From: Cytophagaceae bacterium
GTDB lineage: Bacteria > Bacteroidota > Bacteroidia > Cytophagales > JAIYAX01
DNA: 59,733 nt
NCBI GenBank assembly: GCA_027488815.1
Contig: JAIYAX010000022.1
Coordinates: 1 to 59,733, forward strand
Direction of reading: 5' to 3'
Shown in pieces: positions 9,510 to 19,255 of the stretch (the first letter of the stretch is position 1; the number at the start of each line of letters is the position of its first letter). Below the pieces are notes generated by a model. It was not told the origin of the DNA. It worked only from the letters and a program-made list of their open reading frames with translations, and did no database searches. Made by a program: the position numbers and the translations under genes.

Positions 9510-10871
9510 TTATACGTGCCCCTGACCCAGCATCGCCTCAGCAACTTTGATAAAGCCTGCCAGATTTGCACCTTTTACATAGTTGACGTACCCGTCTTTG
9601 TCCTTGCCCTGAGCGACACAGGCCTTATGGATACCTTCCATAATGGATTTGAGGCGCTGGTCTACTTCCTCAGCTGTCCAGGCATAGCGGAGTGAGTTTT
9701 GCGTCATCTCCAATCCAGAAGTAGCTACACCTCCGGCGTTTGAAGCTTTACCTGGTGCATAAAGTACTTTGGCTTTATGAAGCACATCAATGGCTTCAAT
9801 CGTAGTTGGCATATTCGCTCCCTCTCCCACCAGCATACAGCCGTTCTTCACCAGGGCTTTGGCATCTTTTTCATTCAATTCATTCTGAGTAGCGCAAGGC
9901 AAAGCGATATCACATTTCACATTCCAGACAGTTTGTGTTTCGACGTATTCACATTTGAATTTATCGGCATACTCTTTTATCCTTCCTCTCTTTTCATTTT
10001 TAAGCTCCATCAGGAATGCCAGTTTCGCTTTATCAAATCCTTTAGGATCATAAATGTAGCCGTTGGAGTCAGAGGCTGTTACCACTTTGGCGCCCAGTTC
10101 AAGGCACTTTTGAATGGCAAACTGGGCTACGTTTCCTGATCCTGATACTGCTACAGTCTTTCCTTTTAGGCTATCTTTTCTTTCCTTCAGCATCTCAGCT
10201 ACAAAATAAACCAAGCCATAACCCGTAGCCTCCGGACGCATGAGGCTGCCACCAAAGCTGAAGCCTTTACCTGTGAAGACACCGGTAAACTCATTTTTCA
10301 ATCTTTTGTACTGCCCAAACATAAACCCTACTTCTCTGCCCCCTACTCCGATATCTCCGGCAGGAACGTCAGTGTCAGCGGTGATATGTCGGAACAATTC
10401 ATTCATAAAACTTTGGCAAAAGCGCATCACCTCGTTATCTGATTTGCCTTTTGGATCGAAATCAGCACCACCCTTTCCTCCACCCATGGGGAGCGTTGTA
10501 AGGCTGTTCTTGAAGGTTTGTTCAAACGCCAAAAATTTTAAGATGCTCTGATTCACCGAGGGATGAAAACGAAGGCCACCCTTGTAAGGCCCAATGGCAC
10601 TGTTCATTTGAATACGGTAGCCCCGATTCATTTGAAACTGTCCTTTATCATCAACCCATGGAACTCTGAAAGAAATGACACGTTCAGGCTCACACATTCT
10701 TTCAAAAATACGTGCCTCCTTGTACCTTGGGTTTGCTTCCACTACGGGTATGATATATTCAGCCACTTCCTCCACTGCCTGTAAAAACTCCGGCTCATGG
10801 CCATTGCGAATTGATAGCTCTTCGATGAACTTTACTACAGCTTTATTCTTTGATTTGCAGGTGTATGACAT
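9510..10871 (-). CDS. gdhA: NADP-specific glutamate dehydrogenase
   Basis: Reductive amination of 2-oxoglutarate to glutamate; cytosolic hexamer. Substrate-site segments GPYKGGLRFHPSV and LPMGGGKGGADFDP are intact, as is the Rossmann region VAVSGSGNVAQFA. The start is set at ATG 10871 (MSYTCKSKN), giving 453 residues, typical of the hexameric ~450-residue family. The open frame runs upstream to 10976 but the extra 35 residues do not resemble the family. With glutamine synthetase III at 23672 it covers ammonium assimilation. Monocistronic by context. Confidence 0.96.
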   Translation of the reverse strand: MSYTCKSKNKAVVKFIEELSIRNGHEPEFLQAVEEVAEYIIPVVEANPRYKEARIFERMCEPERVISFRVPWVDDKGQFQMNRGYRIQMNSAIGPYKGGLRFHPSVNQSILKFLAFEQTFKNSLTTLPMGGGKGGADFDPKGKSDNEVMRFCQSFMNELFRHITADTDVPAGDIGVGGREVGFMFGQYKRLKNEFTGVFTGKGFSFGGSLMRPEATGYGLVYFVAEMLKERKDSLKGKTVAVSGSGNVAQFAIQKCLELGAKVVTASDSNGYIYDPKGFDKAKLAFLMELKNEKRGRIKEYADKFKCEYVETQTVWNVKCDIALPCATQNELNEKDAKALVKNGCMLVGEGANMPTTIEAIDVLHKAKVLYAPGKASNAGGVATSGLEMTQNSLRYAWTAEEVDQRLKSIMEGIHKACVAQGKDKDGYVNYVKGANLAGFIKVAEAMLGQGHV

Positions 10872-11114
10872 ACGATTTAGGGTAAGGTAATCGCCAAAGT
10901 AAAGCAAAATAAACATTGGTATTTTACAGTTTATCCAAATTTTAGATTGAAAAATCTTGGGAACGACCTTCTCCACGAAATTATTTAGCTGATTTATTGC
11001 TGGTTACACAGCCAATTTCAAGGAGAGGTTAATTTTTTAAATTAATAAGCCGGCAAAATGATAAGTCCAGTTGCTGATTTTTATTTAGGTTAGGGGAGTT
11101 TTGAGCCCCTTTCC

Positions 11115-12041
11115 ATGATTATCTACAATTCAAAAGACTGGTTTAAAGCCATCAGGCATTTTCACCAAAGCTATGTTATACGTCTTTTGGGCAGGAGAGT
11201 ACTCATCTATACCCTGTTTGCAACGGCAGTTACTACAGTCCACATGGAGGTACACCAACTTGAGTTCAATGTGGATGGGGCGTTTTTTAGTATTTTGGGT
11301 ATTCTGTTGTCTTTGCTGATGGTTTTCAGAACCAATACTGCCTATGATCGATATTGGGAAGGTCGCATACAATGGGGAAATTTGGTAAACCATAGCCGGA
11401 ATTTCGCCATCATCATGGATGCCATACTGGCTCCGGAGGATAAGGCCAACCGTCAGTTTTTCGCAAGGATGATTTCTAATTTTTCGCTTGCTCTGAAAGA
11501 TCATTTAAGAGCCGGAGTGCAGGTAGAATCTCTTTTTGAGGCAGATGAATGCTCACGTGAAGACTTGATAAGATACCAACACAAACCCGCACGGCTTTCT
11601 GCATTGATCATGAGGAGAGTAGAGTATTTTCATAAAAACAAAACCATAAGTGGAGAGGATATTTTGAACATAAAAATTCACCATCAGGGCTTTATGGACA
11701 TCTGCGGGGCTTGCGAACGAATAAGGCGAACGCCCATCCCCTTCTCCTACAGCTTTTTTATTAAGTTGTTTATCACCCTTTACGTGGTTTTTCTCCCTTT
11801 TGTGATTGTGGGGGCACTAGGTTGGGCTGCGATCCCTGCAGCAGCACTGGGTATGTATGCTCTGGTTGGTCTTGAAATGATTGCTGATGAAATCGAAGAG
11901 CCGTTTGGGATGGATTGCAATGATTTGCCACTGGGCATGTTTGCTCAAAACATTGGAGTTCAAGTGCATGAAATTCTTCAAATGCCTGCTCCAGAGGGTC
12001 AAAGCCTGATCATTGATAAAGATTATCTAAAGGTACATTAG
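11115..12041 (+). CDS. Bestrophin-family anion channel
   Basis: Bacterial bestrophin homologue of 308 residues; members form pentameric chloride/bicarbonate-type anion channels in the inner membrane. RTNTAYDRYWEGR (about 75-87) matches the family signature around the pore and lipid interface. Hydrophobic segments fall near 26-45, 55-75 and 210-245. The late acidic segment DEIEEPFG with downstream DLP is the family's conserved C-terminal motif. The next gene, a CPA2 antiporter, starts 6 nt downstream, and a carbonic anhydrase follows. That setting suggests transport of bicarbonate or a counter-anion, but the ion is not readable from sequence. Confidence 0.88.
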   Translation: MIIYNSKDWFKAIRHFHQSYVIRLLGRRVLIYTLFATAVTTVHMEVHQLEFNVDGAFFSILGILLSLLMVFRTNTAYDRYWEGRIQWGNLVNHSRNFAIIMDAILAPEDKANRQFFARMISNFSLALKDHLRAGVQVESLFEADECSREDLIRYQHKPARLSALIMRRVEYFHKNKTISGEDILNIKIHHQGFMDICGACERIRRTPIPFSYSFFIKLFITLYVVFLPFVIVGALGWAAIPAAALGMYALVGLEMIADEIEEPFGMDCNDLPLGMFAQNIGVQVHEILQMPAPEGQSLIIDKDYLKVH

Positions 12042-12047
12042 GTCGGC

Positions 12048-14063
12048 ATGCATTCTCCAGGAATAGTTTTTCTTCAGGAAATCATCATTGTTCTTGCACT
12101 GTCTGTGCTGGTCATTCTGGTTTTCCAAAGAGTAAAACTCCCCATCATCATCGGTTTTTTAATTACGGGAATCATTGCCGGGCCCACAGGCCTGTCGCTC
12201 ATCAAAGCTTCCAGTGAAGTGGAACTGCTTTCTGAGATCGGCGTTATTTTATTGCTCTTTTTAATTGGTCTGGAGTTTTCCCTTTCTTCTCTAAATGCCA
12301 TTCGCAGGACTGTTTTTCTGGGCGGAAGCATGCAGGTAGGGCTTGTAACCGTGGCTTGTGTGTTGACTTGGATCTTCTTGGGGCAAGCGACAAATGAGGG
12401 CCTTTTTTTCGGATTTCTATTTGCCCTGAGCAGCACCGCAATTGTGCTCAAGTTGTTGCAGGATAACGGGCAAATCAATAGCCCACACGGCAAAGTGGCA
12501 GTCGCTATTTTGATCTATCAGGACATCATAGTGGTTCCGATGATGCTCTTTACTCCTATGCTGGCCGGCAAAACCGATGATATGTGGGGCAGCGTTCTCA
12601 TGCTGATCCTGAAAATTGTGGCCGTGCTTGCCCTGGTGTGGTTGATGGCGAGGTATTTGGTGCCCAGGCTTTTGTACCAGGTAGCTGCAAGTAAAAGTCG
12701 GGAGTTGTTTCTGCTGACCATCCTTGGTCTGTGCTTCTCTGTTGCTTTCCTGACTTCTTATGTGGGATTGTCATTGGCTCTCGGTGCATTTCTTGCCGGG
12801 TTGATCATAGCTGAGTCAGAATACAGCCATCAGGCAACCAACAATATCTTACCCTTTAGGGAGGTGTTCACAAGCTTGTTTTTCATCTCCATTGGAATGC
12901 TTGTCGATATCCATTTCCTTATAGATCACTTCTTGGTGATTATCGGCATCACGTTGATCGTTGTGCTGGGCAAGTGGATGGCGGGAGCGGTTGCGGCCTT
13001 TTTACTTGGATACCCCAGCCGTACCACATTTATGGTTGCTTTTACCTTGTTTCAAGTCGGAGAGTTTTCTTTCATTCTTTCGAAAGTGGGACTTGAGATG
13101 CAGCTCATAAATGTTGAGCAGTATCAATACTTTCTGGCAGTAAGTGTGTTGACAATGGGCCTCACCCCTTTTGTGATGAATTCGTCTGAACGGCTCTGTA
13201 CATACCTTGGCTTGCAGGCTATTTCCAAGCACATGGACAAGCGTCGCTTTGCGTCCAAAGCGGTTGAAGCAATTGGTGAGCCCGGTAAGGAAACTGACCT
13301 TAAAGACCATTTGGTGATCATCGGCTTTGGTGTCAATGGTCAAAACATGGCAAAAGCAGCCAAAGTCTCCGGTATACCCTATGTGATCATCGAACTCAAT
13401 GCCGAACGGGTAAAGAAATTCAAAAAATCAGGAGAGCCCATACTATTTGGTGATGCTGTACATATTCATATCCTCGAGCATGTGAAAGTGTACGCTGCAC
13501 GAGTTGCCGTCATCGCCATATCTGACCCTGAAGCAACCAAAAAAATCATCTCATCCATCAGGGAGATATGCCGTACCGTATACATCATCAGCCGTACCCG
13601 ATTTGTAAAAGAAGTAGAAGAGAACCTAAGGCTGGGAGCAAATGAAGTGGTACCGGAAGAACTTGAAACCAGCGTGGAAGTCTTCAGCAGGGTTTTGTAC
13701 AAATACCTGATCCCGGCAAATGAAATTGAAAAAGTGGTTTACCATATCCGTTCTGAGGGCTTGTCAATGGTAAGGCCTTTACAAAAGCGAGATGCCCATC
13801 AGAAACCACTTGACATACCTGATGTAACTACCTTGAGTCTGTCGGTAGCAGATGATATACCCTGGGCAAGCCACCAAACGCTTGAGCAACTCCGCCTCAG
13901 AGAACGGTTTGGCCTCACCGTTCTGGCCATTGGGCGGCAAAATGAATACCTGACCAATTTGAACAAAGACACTAAATTGATGCCTGAAGATTTGGTTTAT
14001 CTCTTTGGCAAGCAACAAGATATGATCAAACTCAATCAATTCATCACATCCAAAGGAACATGA
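12048..14063 (+). CDS. CPA2-family K+/H+ antiporter with RCK (TrkA) domains (Kef-like)
   Basis: 671-residue Kef-type protein. About 12 membrane helices span 1-385, including the GLEFSL and GAFLAG regions of the family. An RCK/TrkA-N Rossmann domain begins near 418 (DHLVIIGFGVNGQNMA), and a TrkA-C-like region follows near 585-671. Such proteins export K+ or Na+ in exchange for protons under nucleotide, thiol-adduct or pH control. It starts 6 nt after the bestrophin gene, and its stop overlaps the carbonic anhydrase start by 4 nt (ATGA). That coupling suggests joint control of pH, K+ and bicarbonate. The cation is not determined. Confidence 0.92.
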   Translation: MHSPGIVFLQEIIIVLALSVLVILVFQRVKLPIIIGFLITGIIAGPTGLSLIKASSEVELLSEIGVILLLFLIGLEFSLSSLNAIRRTVFLGGSMQVGLVTVACVLTWIFLGQATNEGLFFGFLFALSSTAIVLKLLQDNGQINSPHGKVAVAILIYQDIIVVPMMLFTPMLAGKTDDMWGSVLMLILKIVAVLALVWLMARYLVPRLLYQVAASKSRELFLLTILGLCFSVAFLTSYVGLSLALGAFLAGLIIAESEYSHQATNNILPFREVFTSLFFISIGMLVDIHFLIDHFLVIIGITLIVVLGKWMAGAVAAFLLGYPSRTTFMVAFTLFQVGEFSFILSKVGLEMQLINVEQYQYFLAVSVLTMGLTPFVMNSSERLCTYLGLQAISKHMDKRRFASKAVEAIGEPGKETDLKDHLVIIGFGVNGQNMAKAAKVSGIPYVIIELNAERVKKFKKSGEPILFGDAVHIHILEHVKVYAARVAVIAISDPEATKKIISSIREICRTVYIISRTRFVKEVEENLRLGANEVVPEELETSVEVFSRVLYKYLIPANEIEKVVYHIRSEGLSMVRPLQKRDAHQKPLDIPDVTTLSLSVADDIPWASHQTLEQLRLRERFGLTVLAIGRQNEYLTNLNKDTKLMPEDLVYLFGKQQDMIKLNQFITSKGT

Positions 14064-14722
14064 AAGAAAGTATCAAACAATTGCTGGCAGGCAACCAACA
14101 TTGGTCTGAAGTAAAAGTAAAACAGGATCCCGAATTTTTCAGACGCTCGGCATTGGGTCAGTCTCCTAAGTTTTTATGGATAGGCTGCTCTGATAGCCGG
14201 GTTTCTCCCAACGATATAACCGAAACCGATGTCGGCGAACTTTTTATCCATCGTAACATCGCCAACCTGGTGGTTAAAGATGACCTCAATTTGCTATCAG
14301 TGTTACAATATGCGGTCGAAGTGCTTAAAGTAGAGGATGTTATCGTTTGCGGTCACTATGGTTGTGGAGGGGTGAATGCTGCTTTGAAAAATCAGAAACT
14401 GGGGTTGATCGACCGTTGGCTTGAGAATATCAAGGAGGCTTATGACTATTATCAATGGGAAATGGCTGACATCACTGATCTGGAAGAGCGATCAAAACGA
14501 CTGGTTGAACTAAATGTGTTGGAGCAAGTGAACAATTTAGGCAAGACAGAAATCATCCAGAACGCCTGGACTAAAGGAAACCGCCCCTCTTTAAATGGTT
14601 GGGTGTATGAATTGGAAACCGGGCAAATCAGAATCCTTCATGAAGAAATCACCAACAATACCGATCTGGCAATTGCATGTAAATATGAAAGGAAGAAAGC
14701 GTATGAAATGGCTCGTCAATAG
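14060..14722 (+). CDS. Beta-carbonic anhydrase
   Basis: Interconverts CO2 and bicarbonate; cytosolic zinc enzyme. Zinc ligands are Cys43 (in GCSDSR), His99 and Cys102 (GHYGCGG), and the catalytic dyad is Asp45-Arg47. The 220-residue length is normal and all key residues are present. There is no signal peptide, so it acts inside the cell. It overlaps the upstream antiporter by 4 nt and the next gene by 20 nt, which ties it to a bestrophin-antiporter-anhydrase group. Confidence 0.96.
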   Translation: MKESIKQLLAGNQHWSEVKVKQDPEFFRRSALGQSPKFLWIGCSDSRVSPNDITETDVGELFIHRNIANLVVKDDLNLLSVLQYAVEVLKVEDVIVCGHYGCGGVNAALKNQKLGLIDRWLENIKEAYDYYQWEMADITDLEERSKRLVELNVLEQVNNLGKTEIIQNAWTKGNRPSLNGWVYELETGQIRILHEEITNNTDLAIACKYERKKAYEMARQ

Positions 14723-15335
14723 TTACTTCATCCTGGCCCTGCTTGCCTGGAATTCACTGGTAAATGCGCAAACCTGGCCTCCGGCCGACTGGGAGCAAAA
14801 TGCCTTGAAAGCGCAAGAGGAGCTAAATGACTTTTACAAAAATGCACCCGGCAGTCCTCTTGATCCTAAACAAAAGAAGAAGTTTAAAAAGCACGATTTC
14901 TATCCGGTATCAGATAAATATGTCGTCAATGCAAGGCTTGAAAAGGACAGCAGCCATCAAATATTCAAACTCAAAACGACCACTTCACGCCTTCCGGAAT
15001 ACAGAGTGTATGCGGTCGCTCATTTTGAACTGAATGGGAATCCGTGCAAGCTTGCCTTGTATCAAATGGTTCAGACAGTGGCCAAACCCGGCTACAACGG
15101 ATTGTTTTTACCCTTCAAAGACCTAAGCAACGGCGAAAGCACTTATGATTTGGGCAGATACATCAATCTGGAGATTCCTTCGGGCGACCAAATCACCATT
15201 GACTTTAATCAAAGCTATTACCCTTACTGTGCCTATTCCGACAAGTTCTCATGCCCTTTGGTTCCTTTGGCGAACCATTTGGAGGTCATAATTGAAGCGG
15301 GTATTAAAGGTATCCCTAAAAAGCTGAAGCATTAA
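14703..15335 (+). CDS. Exported DUF1684-family protein
   Basis: 211 residues with an N-terminal signal peptide (MKWLVNSYFILALLAWNSLVNAQ). The body matches DUF1684: LFLPFKDLSNGESTY, a GRYINL segment, then FNQSYYPYCAYSDKFSCP with its conserved cysteines near the C-terminus. The start at ATG 14703 puts the signal peptide at the N-terminus; the open frame begins earlier, inside the carbonic anhydrase. It overlaps that gene by 20 nt, and its stop overlaps the next start by one base. Function unknown; periplasmic or secreted. Confidence 0.85.
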   Translation: MKWLVNSYFILALLAWNSLVNAQTWPPADWEQNALKAQEELNDFYKNAPGSPLDPKQKKKFKKHDFYPVSDKYVVNARLEKDSSHQIFKLKTTTSRLPEYRVYAVAHFELNGNPCKLALYQMVQTVAKPGYNGLFLPFKDLSNGESTYDLGRYINLEIPSGDQITIDFNQSYYPYCAYSDKFSCPLVPLANHLEVIIEAGIKGIPKKLKH

Positions 15336-16057
15336 TGGATTTGTTTTCAAACCTTTCTGTGGCATACGCCTCTTACAGGCCGCTTTACCCCCAAACCATC
15401 TATCAGGAGCTTTTCCGGCTATGCCCAGTGAAAGAAGCAGCCTATGATGCCGGCACCGGTAATGGTCAGGTAGCAACCGTACTTGCTGATGTGTTTGATC
15501 AAGTGGTAGCTTCAGACATCAGTGAAAACCAAATGGCACAAGCGGTACCAAAACAAAACATTGTTTACCAAAAGTCCCTTGCGCACGAAAGCGGTCTCAA
15601 GCCTAAAAGTCAGAACCTGATCACAGCAGCACAAGCAGCACATTGGTTTGATATGGACTTGTTTTGGCAAGAAGTGAATAGGATCGCCGCCCCCGGATGC
15701 ATTGTGGCACTATGGGGATATGGTCTGATAAAGCTACCTACCGCATGCCAAGGTCCTGTCGATGATTTGTACTTTAAGATACTTCAGGGATATTGGGAAC
15801 CGGAAAGGTCGCATATTGATACCCATTATCAGGACATTAAGTTCCCACTTAACCCTATCGCTTTTGGAAACCATACGATCCATTGTGCCTGGCAAATCCA
15901 ACATTTGATCGGATATCTGGGGACCTGGTCAGCTGTTGATACCTTTAAAAAGAAAAACGGACAAGACCCTTTAACCGGAATTTTTGAAGGAATTGCTTCA
16001 ACTACTGAAACAATCTCTGTAGAATTCCCCTTATTCTTTAAAGTCGGAATGGTATGA
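15335..16057 (+). CDS. Class I SAM-dependent methyltransferase
   Basis: 240-residue cytosolic methyltransferase. Motif I is YDAGTGNGQVA (about 36-46) and an acidic residue after the second strand occurs in VVASDIS. The overall layout matches the UbiE/trans-aconitate methyltransferase type. Substrate is unknown. It is coupled to both neighbours, by 1 nt upstream and 4 nt downstream. Confidence 0.88.
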   Translation: MDLFSNLSVAYASYRPLYPQTIYQELFRLCPVKEAAYDAGTGNGQVATVLADVFDQVVASDISENQMAQAVPKQNIVYQKSLAHESGLKPKSQNLITAAQAAHWFDMDLFWQEVNRIAAPGCIVALWGYGLIKLPTACQGPVDDLYFKILQGYWEPERSHIDTHYQDIKFPLNPIAFGNHTIHCAWQIQHLIGYLGTWSAVDTFKKKNGQDPLTGIFEGIASTTETISVEFPLFFKVGMV

Positions 16058-16782
16058 TCAAATCTTGCCTGATGCTTGCCTTATGGCTCCTTTTGCTGAG
16101 TCCATCTAAGGCCCAAATGTCAACTCTGCCCACCAAAATGAAAACTGATCAACCTACTCTGGTTTATTTTTATGATGCCCTATGCGGATGGTGCTATGGC
16201 TTTAGTCCTGTGATGACCCAAATTCATCAGGAGTTTAAATCTCAACTGCGTTTTGAAGTGATTTCCGGTGGAATGATCACCGGCAACAGACAAGGACCCA
16301 TTGGAGAAGTAGCTCCTTACATCAAATCTGCCTACAAAACAGTCGAAGATCATACAGGGGTGAAATTTGGTGAAGGCTTTTTGAAAGGTATTTTAGAACC
16401 TGGTACGGCCTATTTCAGCTCAGTGAAGCCTTCCATCGCCCTGACTATTTTTAAACAATTGAAGCCCACAGAGGCAGTTGCATTTGCTTCTGCATTGCAA
16501 AAAGCCATTTATTTCGATGGGATCGCCCCACATGAAGACGAAGCCTACGGCAGATTGGCTGAACAATTTGGGATTTCAGGAGAGGAGTTTGTCCAAAAGA
16601 TGAAAGACCCAAAAGCCCTTGAAGCTGCTAAAGAAGATTTTAGCCTGAGTGCTTCCGCAGGAGTTCGGAGTTTTCCGACCGTCGTGTTGATTCAAGGGGA
16701 CAAAGCCACACTTGTTACCAATGGCTATGACTCTTTTGCCTCAGTTGAAAAGAAACTCAACAAACTGTTGAAAGATCAGTAA
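16054..16782 (+). CDS. Exported DsbA/FrnE-like thiol oxidoreductase
   Basis: Thioredoxin-fold protein with signal peptide (MIKSCLMLALWLLLLSPSKAQ) and the active-site pair Cys44-Gly-Trp-Cys47. The large helical insertion and the late cis-Pro segment RSFPTV fit the DsbA/FrnE family. It probably acts on periplasmic thiols. It overlaps the methyltransferase by 4 nt and precedes egtB by 55 nt, so it bridges the ion/carbonate genes and the antioxidant genes. Whether it oxidises, reduces or isomerises is not known. Confidence 0.87.
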   Translation: MIKSCLMLALWLLLLSPSKAQMSTLPTKMKTDQPTLVYFYDALCGWCYGFSPVMTQIHQEFKSQLRFEVISGGMITGNRQGPIGEVAPYIKSAYKTVEDHTGVKFGEGFLKGILEPGTAYFSSVKPSIALTIFKQLKPTEAVAFASALQKAIYFDGIAPHEDEAYGRLAEQFGISGEEFVQKMKDPKALEAAKEDFSLSASAGVRSFPTVVLIQGDKATLVTNGYDSFASVEKKLNKLLKDQ

Positions 16783-16837
16783 CTGAATTGTAAGCTAAAT
16801 GACAAATGGCAAGGTCCGGGATGCTTAATTTCAACTT

Positions 16838-18004
16838 ATGAACAGCGAACATTTAAAAGCCCGATACAGCAGCATAAGAGCCAAATCGCTGGACTTGGTG
16901 AGGCCGCTCAAGGCGGAGGACTATGTTGTTCAACCTATCGTGGATATAAGCCCCCCCAAATGGCATTTAGGACATACGACCTGGTTTTTTGAAACCTTTA
17001 TCCTGCTTCCTCACCTTTCCTCCTATCAGGTGTTTTATGAGCAATACCTTTTTGTATTCAACAGCTATTATGAAACGCTTGGTGCACGAGTGATCCGCAC
17101 CGATCGGGGCAATCTTTCAAGGCCAACCGTAGAAGAGGTAATGAATTACCGCCATCATGTAGACCAGTTCATGATGGAATTGATGGCATCGAGCCAGGCC
17201 GAAAAGCTCAGTCAATTGATTGAACTTGGGCTGCAACATGAGCAGCAGCATCAGGAATTGTTGTTAACCGACATCAAATACATTCTGGGCCACAACCCCT
17301 TATTCCCGGCCTATGACCCATCATTTAAGGAGAATTTACAGCACGACGCTTCAACCAAAGAAAGCATTAACCTAAAGGAAGGTCTTTATTGGATTGGTTT
17401 TGAAGGTGATGGCTTTTCATTTGATAATGAGCATGGGCGTCATCAGGTGTATTTGGCCTCGGCTCAACTAGATCAGCAATATGTCACTTGCGGGGAATGG
17501 CTGGCATTTATGGAGTCAGGAGGCTATCGGTCATTTAAGTTTTGGCTGAGTGAAGGTTGGGACTGGGTAAAAAGCAACGGCGTGCATGCTCCGCTGTACT
17601 GGCATCAAATCGAAGGAGAATGGTGGCGATATACACTTGCAGGACTTCAAAAAGTAGAAACACAGGAACCAGTCTGTCACATCTCCTACTACGAAGCAGA
17701 TGCCTTTGCCCGATGGAGTGGGAAACGGCTTCCAACCGAGGCCGAATGGGAAGTTTGTGCCGGGCAAAGACCCTGGGGAGCACTTTGGGAATGGACAGGC
17801 TCAGCCTATCTGCCATACCCGTATTTTAAACTTGCGGAAGGGGCCATCGGTGAGTATAACGGCAAGTTCATGGTCAATCAAATGGTGCTCAGGGGTTCGT
17901 CCATCGCCACACCTTTAGGACAAAGCAGACCCAGTTACCGCAATTTCTTCCATGCGCCTTTGCGTTGGCAGTTTACCGGTTTACGATTAGCCAACTATTT
18001 GTAG
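16838..18004 (+). CDS. egtB: Ergothioneine biosynthesis sulfoxide synthase EgtB
   Basis: Non-heme iron enzyme that forms the C-S bond between hercynine and cysteine or gamma-glutamylcysteine. An N-terminal DinB-like domain (about 1-150) supplies the iron ligands: His46 in HLGHT and His134/His138 in HEQQHQE. A C-terminal FGE-sulfatase domain (about 170-388) follows, ending with WEWTGS, RGSS and FTGLRLA. Length 388 is usual. egtD follows after 2 nt. No EgtA, EgtC or EgtE homologue is seen here, so the sulfur donor and the lyase are undetermined. Confidence 0.93.
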   Translation: MNSEHLKARYSSIRAKSLDLVRPLKAEDYVVQPIVDISPPKWHLGHTTWFFETFILLPHLSSYQVFYEQYLFVFNSYYETLGARVIRTDRGNLSRPTVEEVMNYRHHVDQFMMELMASSQAEKLSQLIELGLQHEQQHQELLLTDIKYILGHNPLFPAYDPSFKENLQHDASTKESINLKEGLYWIGFEGDGFSFDNEHGRHQVYLASAQLDQQYVTCGEWLAFMESGGYRSFKFWLSEGWDWVKSNGVHAPLYWHQIEGEWWRYTLAGLQKVETQEPVCHISYYEADAFARWSGKRLPTEAEWEVCAGQRPWGALWEWTGSAYLPYPYFKLAEGAIGEYNGKFMVNQMVLRGSSIATPLGQSRPSYRNFFHAPLRWQFTGLRLANYL

Positions 18005-18006
18005 GT

Positions 18007-18960
18007 ATGCTGAATTCTTCCGATTCATTTGCTCAGGATATCCTGCAGGGCTTAAGTCAAAACCCAAGAAGACTGAGCAGCACGTATTTCTATGATGACT
18101 TAGGTAGTGCTTTGTTTAGTGAAATCATGAACCTCCCGGAGTACTACCTGTCCCGGTCAGAGTATGAAATTTTAAGTCAGCAAACCGATGCTATTTTTCA
18201 ATGGCTTCCATCAGGTCAGAGGCTGGAGTTGATGGAGTTGGGTGCAGGAGATGGCACAAAAACACTGGCTCTGCTCAACTATTTGATGCAAAAAGGAATT
18301 GATTTCAGGTACATCCCGATCGATATTTCTTCAGCTGCCTTGGAAAAGCTTAGCAGTTATATCCATGAGCAGCTGCCTGCTGCGCCAGTATTTCCTCAAA
18401 CCGGGAATTATTTTGAGCTTCTGGGCAAGCAAAAATCATCTGACCAACCCAGATTGATCCTCTTTTTGGGCAGTAACATTGGCAACTTCAGTCATCAGCA
18501 GGCCATTTCGTTTATCAGGCAAATCAAGGACACCATGCAAAGTCATGATCGTCTGTTAGTTGGGTTTGATCTGGTAAAGCATCCTAAAATGATACGGGAA
18601 GCCTACAATGACAGCTCCGGACTTACCAAAGCCTTTAACCTCAACCTTCTTAAACGCATCAATCAGGAATTCAACGGAGATTTTGATCTCTTACAATTCG
18701 ACCATTATGAAAGCTATGACCCTGAATTATCGGAGGCAAGAAGCTATCTGATTTCCCTTAAACCCCAGATAGTTACCTTAAGAGACTTACAGTTTAGCGT
18801 AAAGTTTGAGACCTGGGATTATATTCACGTGGAAGTATCCCGCAAGTATAAACCGAGTACCTTGCAACAACTGGCCGCTCAGTCAGGTTTTGAAATTGAA
18901 ACAGCGCTTTACGACTGCAAGCACTATTTTACTGATCAGCTTTGGAAACCCATAGCATAA
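18007..18960 (+). CDS. egtD: L-histidine N-alpha-methyltransferase EgtD
   Basis: Trimethylates histidine to hercynine, the first step of ergothioneine synthesis. SAM-binding motif ELGAGDGTKT is at about 77-86, the N-terminal signature YFYDDLGSALF and LPEYYLSRSE match the family (SAM_MT/DUF2260-type), and GSNIGNF lies in the middle. Start chosen at ATG 18007, giving 317 residues and a 2-nt gap to egtB; the frame opens earlier inside egtB. With egtB it provides the core two-step pathway. Confidence 0.94.
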   Translation: MLNSSDSFAQDILQGLSQNPRRLSSTYFYDDLGSALFSEIMNLPEYYLSRSEYEILSQQTDAIFQWLPSGQRLELMELGAGDGTKTLALLNYLMQKGIDFRYIPIDISSAALEKLSSYIHEQLPAAPVFPQTGNYFELLGKQKSSDQPRLILFLGSNIGNFSHQQAISFIRQIKDTMQSHDRLLVGFDLVKHPKMIREAYNDSSGLTKAFNLNLLKRINQEFNGDFDLLQFDHYESYDPELSEARSYLISLKPQIVTLRDLQFSVKFETWDYIHVEVSRKYKPSTLQQLAAQSGFEIETALYDCKHYFTDQLWKPIA

Positions 18961-18966
18961 GATAAC

Positions 18967-19248
18967 ATGAAAGCGATTTGGAATGATACCGTGATTGCAG
19001 AAAGCAATGACACCATAGTGGTAGAAGGAAATCATTATTTCCCTCCAGCATCAATTCACAAAGATTACTTTGTTGAAAGTGATACCCATACGGTATGTGG
19101 ATGGAAAGGAACGGCCAGTTATTTTCATGTGCAAGTCGGTGGAACACAAAACAAAGATGCTGCCTGGTATTATCCTCAAACCAGTGACATGGCCAAAAAG
19201 ATTGAGGGGTATGTCGCCTTTTGGAAAGGGGTTAAAGTTCAAGCCTAA
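18967..19248 (+). CDS. DUF427-family small protein
   Basis: 93-residue single-domain protein. It has the family's pattern of ES.DT, a segment ending YFPPAS, CGWKGTASYF and a late AWYYP. Cytosolic, no signal peptide. It lies 6 nt after egtD and 7 nt before the SOD gene, so it is almost certainly cotranscribed. Function in the family is not established; a link to ergothioneine or superoxide stress is inferred only from position. Confidence 0.88.
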   Translation: MKAIWNDTVIAESNDTIVVEGNHYFPPASIHKDYFVESDTHTVCGWKGTASYFHVQVGGTQNKDAAWYYPQTSDMAKKIEGYVAFWKGVKVQA

Positions 19249-19255
19249 AGAAATC

